29,747 nucleotides of DNA. Source: GWA2-44-9 sp964429675. Its GTDB lineage: Bacteria; Patescibacteriota; Minisyncoccia; 2-02-FULL-40-12; GWA2-44-9. Where the stretch lies: assembly GCA_964429675.1 (NCBI GenBank), contig CAYSDF010000004.1, positions 1 to 29,747 of the forward strand, written 5' to 3'. Positions 14,292 through 21,276 of this stretch are shown here, piece by piece; position 1 is the stretch's first letter; every line of letters starts with the position of its first letter. Both the position numbers and the translations under genes were made by a program. The notes under the pieces are model-generated. The model saw nothing but the letters and a program-made list of their open reading frames with translations, made no database searches and had not been told where the DNA came from.

Positions 14292-15062
14292 ATGAAAAGT
14301 CTTTTAATAATTTTGGTCATTGTCGTGGCTCTTGGCGGAGCATTTTTTGTTTGGCATAAAATATCAGGACCGGGATTAATTAAAGAACCCCTTCCTTCGG
14401 CTCAAGTCTACCAACCTTCTCCGACGCCTAAAAATATCCCTAAAGTTTCTTTTTCTCCTGCTCCAACAGTAATACTTAATACTAGCTCCGCAATATCTTC
14501 TCAAATAAATCTCGCGGTGCCTTTTACATCCCAAGCTCCTAATGGCAACTGGGATGCTATTCATGAGGAGTTTTGCGAAGAGGCGTCTGTTTTAATGGCG
14601 ATTAGCTATGTGAATGGCTGGCCGATTTCTAGTCCCGATATGGCTGACCAGAAAATGTTTGAGATAAAAGCCTTTGAAGAAAATAGATTCGGCTATTACA
14701 AAGATACTACGGCCGAAGAGACGGCGACGATTCTAAGGGAATTTTATAAATATGACAAAGTGAAAGTGGTTTATGATCCGACCGTTGAAAGTATTAAAAT
14801 GGCCTTAGCTGAAAGCAGGGTTATAATCATTCCGGCGGCTGGCCAAGAATTAGGCAATCCTTATTTTACTCCACCCGGACCGCTTTATCACATGCTAGTT
14901 ATAAAGGGCTATACCAAGGCTGGTAATTTTATCACCAATGATCCAGGCACTCGTCATGGCGCCGATTATATATATAATCCCGGCGTCATTATGAATGCAA
15001 TTCATGATTGGAATGGGGGGAACGTCCTCAATGGCAAAAAAGTCATGATCGTTGTGGGGTAA
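14292..15062 (+). CDS. Exported C39-like cysteine peptidase (Peptidase_C39_2)
   Basis: A 256-residue protein: membrane anchor (about residues 3-21), a Pro/Ser-rich linker (28-70, PSPTPKNIPK, SPAPTV), then a C39_2 domain starting LAVPFTSQAPNGNWD. Catalytic residues are visible: Cys95 in HEEFCEEASVLMA, His200 in LYHMLVIKGY and Asp217 in FITNDPGT. The TSQAP-G-W and FCEEAS motifs are highly typical of C39-like proteins of this bacterial group. It is probably anchored outside the membrane with the catalytic domain on a flexible stalk. It has its own promoter although the upstream gene encodes a similar enzyme; the two share the fold but little sequence, so they are not recent duplicates. Confidence 0.87.
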   Translation: MKSLLIILVIVVALGGAFFVWHKISGPGLIKEPLPSAQVYQPSPTPKNIPKVSFSPAPTVILNTSSAISSQINLAVPFTSQAPNGNWDAIHEEFCEEASVLMAISYVNGWPISSPDMADQKMFEIKAFEENRFGYYKDTTAEETATILREFYKYDKVKVVYDPTVESIKMALAESRVIIIPAAGQELGNPYFTPPGPLYHMLVIKGYTKAGNFITNDPGTRHGADYIYNPGVIMNAIHDWNGGNVLNGKKVMIVVG

Positions 15063-15087
15063 CTTAGCTATAAATTTTATTGTAATA

Positions 15088-15206
15088 GCCAAAGCCCTAC
15101 TCTAATTTTTATCCGACTCCTATAGGATAGCTCGCAACAATAAATAGTTACTGATTCATCTTCCTGCTAAGTCTCTAAATGATAAAAATCAGAGCAGGGC
15201 TTTGGC
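15088..15206. repeat. Long inverted repeat with 26-nt arms
   Basis: The 26-nt segment 15088-15113 (core GCCAAAGCCCT) pairs with 15181-15206 (core AGGGCTTTGGC) at 24 of 26 positions, with a 67-nt loop. The two exceptions are A.C on the plus strand and would be G.U wobbles in a minus-strand RNA, that is, in the direction of murJ transcription. No T-tract follows, so it is not an ordinary terminator. Confidence 0.7.
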
Positions 15207-15215
15207 ATCTAGCTA

Positions 15216-15407
15216 GTTGTTGAGCTGCGCCTATCCTCCTTGAATCACCTTCCTGGAGTGGCATGGTAACGAATCAGTCTGTCTTGTTGGAAAATTCAGG
15301 TGTCTGAGGCTTTGCGAGTTCTGAATTTTCCCAGAAACAAGACTGCGATTCGCCCATGACATGCAGGGCTGGTGATTCCAAGGAGGGAGGCTGGCAGCTC
15401 AGCGACC
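15216..15407. repeat. Giant imperfect hairpin containing copy 1 of a repeated element
   Basis: The 3' flank (15370-15406: GGTGATTCC..AGGAGGG..GGCAGCTCAGCGAC) is complementary, with bulges, to the 5' flank (15217-15249: GTTGAGCTGC..CCTCCTTGAATCACC). The core 15252-15372 is nearly identical, in reverse orientation, to 29631-29747. Within the core GAAAATTCAG pairs with CTGAATTTTC and GTCTTGTT with AACAAGAC. The stem totals about 75 pairs around a loop containing GCAAAGCC on the minus strand. It ends 3 nt from the murJ stop. This and 15088-15206 fill most of the gene-free stretch 15063-15409; I see no ORF in it. Confidence 0.8.
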
Positions 15408-15409
15408 TT

Positions 15410-16741
15410 CTAATTTAGTCTGGCCAATTTTTTACGCAAAATGATAAAAAGCAATAGCGCCTCAAGGCTGTTGGCAATGAAAAAGCTTAAGCCTAAGGCA
15501 TTTAGTGACATAGAGGGGATTAATAACTTTGATAGCAAAATGATAAGTCCAAGTCCCGGGATACTGATTAAAATCGGCGTCCAGGTGTCCTTTAAGGCAT
15601 AAAATGCGCGCACTAGAAGGTGAATAAAGCTTTCTGCGGGAATACCCAAAGAGAATATGGCCAGAAGTTTGGCGGTGCGTACGACATCTGTGGGAGTGAA
15701 TTTTCCGCCGCCCAGAAATAGCTTAACTACAAATTGACCGAAGATAATATAGAACAAGGCCGAGATTATGCTAACGATGGCAAGGGCCTTGGACGTTTCT
15801 TTAAGGTGATACAAAAATCCCTCCCTGTCTTTTAGGGCTGCTTTTCTTGATAGAGAAGAGAAGATAACCGTGGCAAAAGAAATGCCAAAAATGCTTACAG
15901 GAACGCTCTCAAAATTCCTGGCAAAATTGAGCACAGCAATCGAACCAACAGCTAGCGTTGAGGCCATACTGGTAAATACAAAAAATGTAATTTGTTCGAT
16001 CGGCTGGCCGGCCATGCGGGGGGTCATTAGTTTTAAAATGTGTAAGAAATTCACATTTTTAAAGTCTAAAGGAAATATCTGGCGGAATTGGCTTCTGGCT
16101 ATTGCGATAATGCGTACTAGTAAGTGAAGGAATGCTCCGATCAAAGTTCCCAGGATCAATCCAAGGGGCCCAAAAAATGCGGCCAAGGGTACTCCGGTGA
16201 TGATTCCTAAATTATAAAGCATGGGTGATAATCCGTATCCGACGAACTTCTCGTATGAAACGAGCATATTGCCAAGAGTATTTGATATGCCAAAAATGAT
16301 CGGCGATAGCAGAAGCAGCCGGCTCATTGATACCAAGAGCTGTCTGTCGACTGCGGAAAATCCCGGTGCTACGAAAAATGAAAATTGGGGCATGAAAATA
16401 AAAGCGGGAATAGCTATAATCATCATTGCTATCGGGGCGGCATAGAGCATAGTTGTGGCTACTTTGTCGGCTTCTTTGTCTTCACCGGTTGCGTAAAGAT
16501 GAGTGAACATAGGAACGAATGCCGCGGTAAGAGCTGAGGCAACAAAAATATTAAGTAACAGATCAGGAATTATAAAAGCGGCATTGTATATATCGAGTAT
16601 CCGGGAAGCACCAAAAAAATGAGCAAAAAGAATGTCCCTTACCAAGCCTAAAACATAGCTTCCTAAAGTTAAAAAAGTGAGGATTGAGGCTCCTCTCCTG
16701 AAGATAGAGCCGAATAGGTAGTTTTTAATAATTTTGATCAT
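15410..16741 (-). CDS. murJ: Lipid II flippase MurJ (MviN)
   Basis: A 443-residue polytopic membrane protein of the MOP superfamily that flips lipid-linked peptidoglycan precursor across the membrane. Family marks visible: GSYVLGLVRDILFAHFFGAS near residues 25-45, FIIPDLLLNIFVASALTAAFVPMF (about 51-75), a central GxLL...SYEKFVGYGLSPMLYNLGII (about 155-180) and RAFYALKDTWTPI (about 370-382). The DLLLN..A..AAFVP and RxFYAxxDT motifs are diagnostic. The usual length is about 500-520 with 14 helices; this protein ends soon after the segment corresponding to helix 12, as some homologues do, so it looks naturally short rather than broken. Transcribed from a promoter overlapping that of the divergent sensor gene. 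Confidence 0.92.
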   Translation of the reverse strand: MIKIIKNYLFGSIFRRGASILTFLTLGSYVLGLVRDILFAHFFGASRILDIYNAAFIIPDLLLNIFVASALTAAFVPMFTHLYATGEDKEADKVATTMLYAAPIAMMIIAIPAFIFMPQFSFFVAPGFSAVDRQLLVSMSRLLLLSPIIFGISNTLGNMLVSYEKFVGYGLSPMLYNLGIITGVPLAAFFGPLGLILGTLIGAFLHLLVRIIAIARSQFRQIFPLDFKNVNFLHILKLMTPRMAGQPIEQITFFVFTSMASTLAVGSIAVLNFARNFESVPVSIFGISFATVIFSSLSRKAALKDREGFLYHLKETSKALAIVSIISALFYIIFGQFVVKLFLGGGKFTPTDVVRTAKLLAIFSLGIPAESFIHLLVRAFYALKDTWTPILISIPGLGLIILLSKLLIPSMSLNALGLSFFIANSLEALLLFIILRKKLARLN

Positions 16742-16762
16742 TGATGTAATTTACATTATAAT
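16734..16762 (+). promoter_or_regulatory. Promoter of the MASE1-PAS signalling locus
   Basis: TTGATC (16734-16739), a 17-nt spacer and TATAAT (16757-16762). The leader before the ATG at 16813 would be about 45 nt. The -35 box lies within the first codons of the divergent murJ, and the -10 box is part of the palindrome ATTATAAT shared with the murJ promoter. Confidence 0.65.
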
Positions 16763-16782
16763 GGATAAAGAGGCTATCTCAA
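16755..16782 (-). promoter_or_regulatory. Promoter of murJ
   Basis: On the minus strand TTGAGA (16777-16782), a 16-nt spacer and TATAAT (16755-16760) precede the murJ ATG at 16741 by 13 nt. It overlaps the plus-strand promoter, so the two polymerases cannot bind at once. Confidence 0.6.
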
Positions 16783-16812
16783 AACATATAAATAAAAATA
16801 CCCAAGCTTATC

Positions 16813-18222
16813 ATGGATAATAAAAAAATAGGCTCCCTATTTTCGAAAATATTTTCCTATCTTTGGAAAATAATACTGATAGCAGTTATTTATTTTGTCT
16901 CGGCTAAGTTCGGCTTGTCTTTGGCGTTTACAACTAAACAGGTTACTACTGTATGGCCTCCGACCGGGATTGCTTTGGCTATTTTGTTGATAGGAGGGTA
17001 TCGCTATTGGCCAGGAATTGCTATGGGTGCGTTTGTAGCGAATCTTCTGACCGGGGAAACGTCAGCGGTGGCACTTGGCATAATGATAGGTAACACATTG
17101 GAAGCAGTGACAGGGGCATATCTGCTCAACCGCTTGGTAGGTTTTGATATAAAGATGAGCCGGATCAAAGACATAATAGGTTTTATTTTTTTTGGCACGC
17201 TGTTAAATACTGCAATAAGCGCAACTATAGGAGTTTATAGCTTATCTGTCGGAGGACTTTCTCCCTGGGCCAGCTTTAATTCTGTATGGGTGACGTGGTG
17301 GATTGGCGACATGCTTGGTGCCTTGATGGTGGCTCCGCTAATATTATCTTGGAATGACAAAAAATATATACAAATAATAACTGATCGTATTCCGGAGGGG
17401 GTTATCTTATTTTTATCTCTTGTAACCGTAAGTACATTTGTTTTTGGAGGGACATTTAGTCAGGCCGCGTATTCTCTTCCGTATGTAATATTCCCCTTTA
17501 TTATTTGGGCCGCGCTAAGATTTAATATGATAGGCGTAGCTACGGCGACTTTTTCAGTTTCTGTAATAGCAATATCATCGACATTGCTTAATCTTGGGCC
17601 ATTCTCTGTTAGCGGAGTAATGGTAGAGGAAAACTTGATTGCGCTTCAGGTATTTATGTTTATTATGGCGACGACTTCATTGCTTCTGGCGGCGGCGATC
17701 CATGAACGCAAAGACGCTCAGGCTAAAGTAGAAGAAAGTGAGCAGCGATTCCGCGCCCTCATTGAGCATAGTTCTGATGTCGTAGCTTTAACTGATGCCA
17801 ATAATCGGATTATATATTTGAGCCCCTCTACCAAAAGAGTTTTGGGATATGACCCTGAAGAACTGATTGGAACCATGGGTCTTAATTTGGTTTATCCCGA
17901 AGATCTAGAAGAGACTAAAAAAGTAGTTCAGGAATCAATAAAAAATCCCAGCAAGTCGGTAACTTATCAGGCAAGAGTCGTAAGAAAAGATAAAAAAATA
18001 ATTTGGGTAGAAAGTGTCCGTACTAATTTGTTAAATAATCCTAGCATCAGGGGTATGGTTAGTAATTTTAGAGATGTCACAGATCATAAAGAAGCTGAGG
18101 AGACTTTGAAAAATAGGGCTCAGGAGCTCGAAAGGATAAATAAAGTCTTGGTCGGCCGGGAACTAAAAATGGCGGAGCTTAAGAAAGAGATAGAAGAGCT
18201 TAAGAAAAAAATAATAAAATAA
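16813..18222 (+). CDS. MASE1-PAS membrane sensor without output domain
   Basis: A 469-residue protein. Residues about 15-300 are a MASE1 membrane-sensing domain with eight or nine hydrophobic helices; its hallmarks are FGLSLAFTTKQVTTVWPPTGIALA, GAFVANLLTG and WVTWWIGDMLGALMVAPLIL. A short coil leads into a PAS domain (about 312-430: FRALIEHSSDVVALTDANNRIIYLSPS, then the PAC-like FRDVTDHKEAEE). The last 40 residues are a coiled coil (ELKKEIEELKKKIIK). MASE1 is normally fused to a histidine kinase, GGDEF or EAL domain; here the protein stops after the coiled coil. The kinase is encoded separately two genes downstream, so this is presumably the membrane input module that contacts it. The next gene starts 2 nt after the stop. 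Confidence 0.88.
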   Translation: MDNKKIGSLFSKIFSYLWKIILIAVIYFVSAKFGLSLAFTTKQVTTVWPPTGIALAILLIGGYRYWPGIAMGAFVANLLTGETSAVALGIMIGNTLEAVTGAYLLNRLVGFDIKMSRIKDIIGFIFFGTLLNTAISATIGVYSLSVGGLSPWASFNSVWVTWWIGDMLGALMVAPLILSWNDKKYIQIITDRIPEGVILFLSLVTVSTFVFGGTFSQAAYSLPYVIFPFIIWAALRFNMIGVATATFSVSVIAISSTLLNLGPFSVSGVMVEENLIALQVFMFIMATTSLLLAAAIHERKDAQAKVEESEQRFRALIEHSSDVVALTDANNRIIYLSPSTKRVLGYDPEELIGTMGLNLVYPEDLEETKKVVQESIKNPSKSVTYQARVVRKDKKIIWVESVRTNLLNNPSIRGMVSNFRDVTDHKEAEETLKNRAQELERINKVLVGRELKMAELKKEIEELKKKIIK

Positions 18223-18224
18223 AT

Positions 18225-18779
18225 ATGGAAAAAAACAGTAATCCGACAATAAAAGGAGTTTTTGTGAATAGCCATGTAAAGGTTGTTAGAAATGAAAAAG
18301 GAGAATCCGGGGTAAGGGAACTGGAAAAAAGATTCGGCCGGCCTGTTAATTTTGCAAACTTTGAAGATGTTCTTGTGAGCGATGAGATAAAAATTATAGA
18401 ATATGCACTCGATATATTAACTGACGGCAAAGTCTCGCCTGATAAAAGAGCGTTTGAGGCGGGTCGGCTCCACTTTAAGGATTTTGCTACTACGCCACTG
18501 GCTAAAATAATTTTCTCGTCCATTACTGATATCAAAAAGCTGTTATTAAATTCAAAATACATAGCTGAACATGTATTCAACGGCATTACCTTTATCTCTA
18601 GTGATAACGGGCCCGATAGCGTCAAGATTATTATGGAAGGTGGTCATTATCCTATAGACCACTTTAAGGGTCTATTCTGGGCGTGGGTAGATAATTTTGG
18701 CTATGAACCCGATGTCAAAGCTGTACAGGCTGGTTCGGAAAGATACGAATATACATTGAGTTGGACTTCTAAGAAATAA
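18225..18779 (+). CDS. DUF2378/HNOB-like putative sensory accessory protein
   Basis: A 184-residue soluble protein with no membrane segment or Cys. The layout (IKGVFVNSHVKVVRNEKGES at the start, a central helix pair around EAGRLHFKDFATTPLAKIIF, FKGLFWAWVDNFGYEP and a closing YEYTLSW strand) resembles DUF2378 and, more distantly, the HNOB/V4R fold used for heme or ligand sensing. His residues in the second half (HVFNG, GGHYPIDHF) could be ligands, but this is not established. It lies between the MASE1-PAS sensor (2-nt gap) and the histidine kinase (12-nt gap), so it is very probably part of the same pathway. The family assignment is tentative. Confidence 0.6.
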   Translation: MEKNSNPTIKGVFVNSHVKVVRNEKGESGVRELEKRFGRPVNFANFEDVLVSDEIKIIEYALDILTDGKVSPDKRAFEAGRLHFKDFATTPLAKIIFSSITDIKKLLLNSKYIAEHVFNGITFISSDNGPDSVKIIMEGGHYPIDHFKGLFWAWVDNFGYEPDVKAVQAGSERYEYTLSWTSKK

Positions 18780-18791
18780 TAGGTTCTAATT

Positions 18792-20231
18792 ATGGCGAAC
18801 AAAGATCTAGAAAATTATAAGAAAAAAGTTAAGCAAAGATTGGCAGACTTGATGCCTGTTTTTGCTAATGCAGCCGTTGGAGATTTTTCTTCATTTGTCG
18901 ATATCCTAGAAGATACTGATGATTTTGCAGGACTCTATGCCGGCATAGGAATATTGCTTGAAGTGGTAAGAAAAAGAATGGAAGAGGTGCAGCAGGCTCG
19001 CCAGGAGCAAGAAGAAGTTATTAAATCGGCTAGAAAAAATGAATCTGACTTGGCTCAGGCTGTTCAAGAGCTGGAAGAGAGTCGAAGGGCGATGCTAAAC
19101 GTCCTTGAAGATCTTCAAGTGGAACGTGATAAGCTGGAAGAGGAAAAGGCAACTGACGCTGCTATTCTGGCCAGCGTCGGAGACGGCCTTTTTGTAACTG
19201 ACGATAATGGGGAAATATTATTGGTGAATAAAGCCTTCGAGTCCTTATTAGGTTTCAATTCTGATGAAGCCATGGGCAAAGACATCTCGGAAGTGGCTAT
19301 TATGGAAGATGAAGAGGGTAAGGCTGTCCCTAAAAATAAAAGGCCGACCTTAGCACTCTTGGCGTCTTCTAAAAATAAAAAAGGCGAGCCGGTTCACTTA
19401 AAGGGTTTTTATTATGTAAGAAAGGATAAGTCAAGATTTCCTGTAGCGATAACGGTCTCTACAATAGTAAACAGCAAACTCGTGGGTTCGGTTACTGTTT
19501 TTAGAGATATAAGCGAGGAACTGCGTCTAGATAGAGCAAAATCAGAACTGATATCGATTGCCTCACATCAACTAAGAACGCCCCTTTCGGCCTTATCATG
19601 GCTTATAGAATCGCTTACGGACTCTTTTAAAGACGAAAAAATCAGCGAAAAACAGAGAGAATATCTTAGGGACATCGGAATATCTATCGGCCGTATGGTA
19701 GCATTGATGGAAGATCTGCTTAACGTCTCAAGGATCCAATTGGAAACAGTTCAGATAGAAAAAAAGCCCGTCGACGTGGCGGAATTTATCAAGAAATTTA
19801 TTACCGACAATAATGATTATGCTCAGGCAAATAAGCATACTCTTGTGTTCGAAAATCAGAATTCCAAACAAAAACTGCCTCTGGTAAGTCTGGATCCTAA
19901 AATTTTGTATAATATATTACAGAATCTTGTTTCAAATGCGATCGAGTATTCTCCTAAAGAAACAACGGTTACACTTAGTCTGAAGAATGAAGACGGGCAA
20001 GTTAAGTTTTTCGTTACTAACGAAGGAAGTTTGATTGCTGAAGAGGATCGGGAGCATATTTTTGGTAAGTTCTATAGGGGCGAAAACGCCAGAAAGGTTA
20101 AAGCTAACGGTACCGGACTGGGGCTATTCATAGTAAAATCATTTGTTGAAAAAATGGGCGGTAAGGTCGGATTTGTATCTGAGAAGAACAAGGGTACGAC
20201 ATTCTGGTTCACTCTCCCTGTGTTTATTTGA
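18792..20231 (+). CDS. Soluble PAS-containing histidine kinase
   Basis: A 479-residue kinase without membrane helices. In order: a HAMP-like or helical N-terminus (about 1-65), a long coiled-coil signalling helix (about 60-120), a PAS domain (about 122-240, ILASVGDGLFVTDDNGEILLVN, FRDISEE), HisKA with phospho-acceptor His259 in IASHQLRTPLSAL, and HATPase_c with N box NLVSNAIEYSP (Asn378 and Asn382) and G2 box NGTGLGLFIVKSF. The G1 box reads VTNEGSLI, with Asn where the adenine-binding Asp of the usual D-x-G-x-G stands, which may alter nucleotide binding. Lacking its own membrane sensor, it probably receives input from the upstream MASE1-PAS protein and the DUF2378-like protein through coiled-coil contacts, and phosphorylates the receiver downstream. 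Confidence 0.92.
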   Translation: MANKDLENYKKKVKQRLADLMPVFANAAVGDFSSFVDILEDTDDFAGLYAGIGILLEVVRKRMEEVQQARQEQEEVIKSARKNESDLAQAVQELEESRRAMLNVLEDLQVERDKLEEEKATDAAILASVGDGLFVTDDNGEILLVNKAFESLLGFNSDEAMGKDISEVAIMEDEEGKAVPKNKRPTLALLASSKNKKGEPVHLKGFYYVRKDKSRFPVAITVSTIVNSKLVGSVTVFRDISEELRLDRAKSELISIASHQLRTPLSALSWLIESLTDSFKDEKISEKQREYLRDIGISIGRMVALMEDLLNVSRIQLETVQIEKKPVDVAEFIKKFITDNNDYAQANKHTLVFENQNSKQKLPLVSLDPKILYNILQNLVSNAIEYSPKETTVTLSLKNEDGQVKFFVTNEGSLIAEEDREHIFGKFYRGENARKVKANGTGLGLFIVKSFVEKMGGKVGFVSEKNKGTTFWFTLPVFI

Positions 20232-20256
20232 TCAAGGTTTTAAACTAGAGTATAAT
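20228..20256 (+). promoter_or_regulatory. Separate promoter of the response regulator
   Basis: TTGATC (20228-20233), a 17-nt spacer and TATAAT (20251-20256); the -35 box overlaps the kinase stop codon. Both hexamers and the spacer length are the same as in the promoter at 16734. The regulator mRNA would have a leader of about 120 nt containing the inverted-repeat element. Confidence 0.62.
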
Positions 20257-20271
20257 TTATGTTAACAATTA

Positions 20272-20387
20272 ATCCCGCTAGAAGTACACCCAATAGGGCT
20301 ATCGGGAAGATTTTACGAATAAATATTAAATTTAATGCATAGCACTATACAGTGATAGTATATGCTATGCATTACTTCTAACGGGAT
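20272..20387 (+). repeat. Inverted-repeat element whose right arm ends in the regulator start codon
   Basis: Arms ATCCCGCTAGAAGTA (20272-20286) and TACTTCTAACGGGAT (20373-20387) pair at 14 of 15 positions. An inner palindrome (left half 20333-20349 with AATGCATAGCA, right half about 20357-20372) directly abuts the right arm. The right arm ends with AT of the ATG at 20386. The arms match those at 6393-6514, with the single asymmetric position reversed, so this copy is probably inverted relative to the other. Confidence 0.65.
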
Positions 20388-20754
20388 GAATAAAATTTTG
20401 ATAGTAGAAGATGATGAGATATTGCTTAATACTCTTGCCGACAGATTAAGTAAAAAATTCACAGTATTAAAGGCCGTAAACGGGCAGGACGGATTATCCG
20501 TCGCTTTAAAAGAACATCCCAGCCTAATCTTGCTTGATAATGTAATGCCGGTCATGGACGGGATGACTATGATGAAGAACTTGAGAAAAGATGCCTGGGG
20601 TAAGACCGTATCCATCATTATTCTTACCGCCTACGACACCGATGATAAAATGATTAAGCAAATGTCTGAGGATATGCCGGCTTTTTATTTGGTAAAGGAT
20701 AAAGTAAGCCTCGAAGAAATAGAGCAAAAAATAACAGAACAAATGGAGAAATAG
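20386..20754 (+). CDS. Receiver-only response regulator
   Basis: A 122-residue CheY-like receiver domain with all phosphorylation residues: acidic pocket Glu8-Asp9-Asp10 (IVEDDE), phospho-acceptor Asp51 (LILLDNVMPVMDG), Thr81 (IILTAYD) and Lys104 (YLVKDK). No DNA-binding or enzymatic domain follows, so output must go through protein contacts or a phosphorelay. The ATG at 20386 gives the normal receiver start MNKILIVEDDE; the in-frame start at 20362 would lie inside the hairpin and adds residues not seen in the family. It is the last gene of the signalling locus and is closed by a very strong terminator. Confidence 0.92.
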   Translation: MNKILIVEDDEILLNTLADRLSKKFTVLKAVNGQDGLSVALKEHPSLILLDNVMPVMDGMTMMKNLRKDAWGKTVSIIILTAYDTDDKMIKQMSEDMPAFYLVKDKVSLEEIEQKITEQMEK

Positions 20755-20772
20755 AGTATTTTTGTTTTTCGA

Positions 20773-20813
20773 CCGCCCTGGCCGCGATATCGCGGCCAGG
20801 GCGGCTTTGTTTT
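20773..20813 (+). terminator. Strong intrinsic terminator (32-bp perfect palindrome)
   Basis: CCGCCCTGGCCGCGAT (20773-20788) is followed directly by its exact complement (20789-20804), then CTTTGTTTT. A T-rich stretch on the left side could also allow termination in the other direction. Confidence 0.85.
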
Positions 20814-20832
20814 AAGGTTTCGATTAATCTGC

Positions 20833-20838
20833 TATAAT
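20833..20838 (+). promoter_or_regulatory. -10 box of a leaderless transcript
   Basis: TATAAT lies 8 nt before the ATG at 20847, directly after the preceding terminator. The -35 region is weak (TTGTTT at 20808-20813 with a 19-nt spacer). Confidence 0.48.
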
Positions 20839-20846
20839 GAAGATAA

Positions 20847-21257
20847 ATGAATAAGAGAATATTACTATTCTGGGGTGGTTCAGCCCTGCTTATTCTCCTA
20901 GGGGCTACAGTTTACATTGCCATCAACGGCTACTTATCTGGGGATCAAAGTCAGGCTGGGGTTAAAAAAGAGCTTAGTCAGGCATACGTTACTGCCATGA
21001 CTGCTGATATATATGGCGGGCAGACACCACAGGAGACATTCGATCTTTTTGTGGCAGCTCTCGGGGCTAATGACCCTGATTTGGCGGCTAAATATTTTAT
21101 ACTCGATGATAATTTATCAAGAGATAAATGGACCAAAGCCCTCAATATTCTAAAAGATAAAGGACTTTTAACAAAAATGGCAGAAGAGACTACTTTTTCT
21201 TCTACCAATATCGAATTTAATAAATACTCTAAAGTTTGGAAAATAGTTAGCATTTAA
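20847..21257 (+). CDS. Small membrane-anchored protein of unknown function
   Basis: A 136-residue protein with an N-terminal membrane helix (about residues 5-27, LLFWGGSALLILLGATVYIA) and a soluble helical domain (about 60-136). The core TPQETFDLFVAALGANDPDLAAKYF has the pattern of a short two-helix unit seen in small exported proteins (a DUF4878-like feel), but I cannot name a family. No Cys and no catalytic motif are visible. It is flanked by its own terminator (21277-21305) and the regulator terminator, so it is a single-gene unit. Confidence 0.72.
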   Translation: MNKRILLFWGGSALLILLGATVYIAINGYLSGDQSQAGVKKELSQAYVTAMTADIYGGQTPQETFDLFVAALGANDPDLAAKYFILDDNLSRDKWTKALNILKDKGLLTKMAEETTFSSTNIEFNKYSKVWKIVSI

Positions 21258-21276
21258 TTTTCTGAACATAATTTAT

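Noticed and set aside
15088..15407. Large hairpins as ordinary terminators or as integron attC sites
   Set aside because: There is no T-tract after any stem, and I find no GTTRRRY/RYYYAAC core pair at the ends and no integrase or cassette genes.
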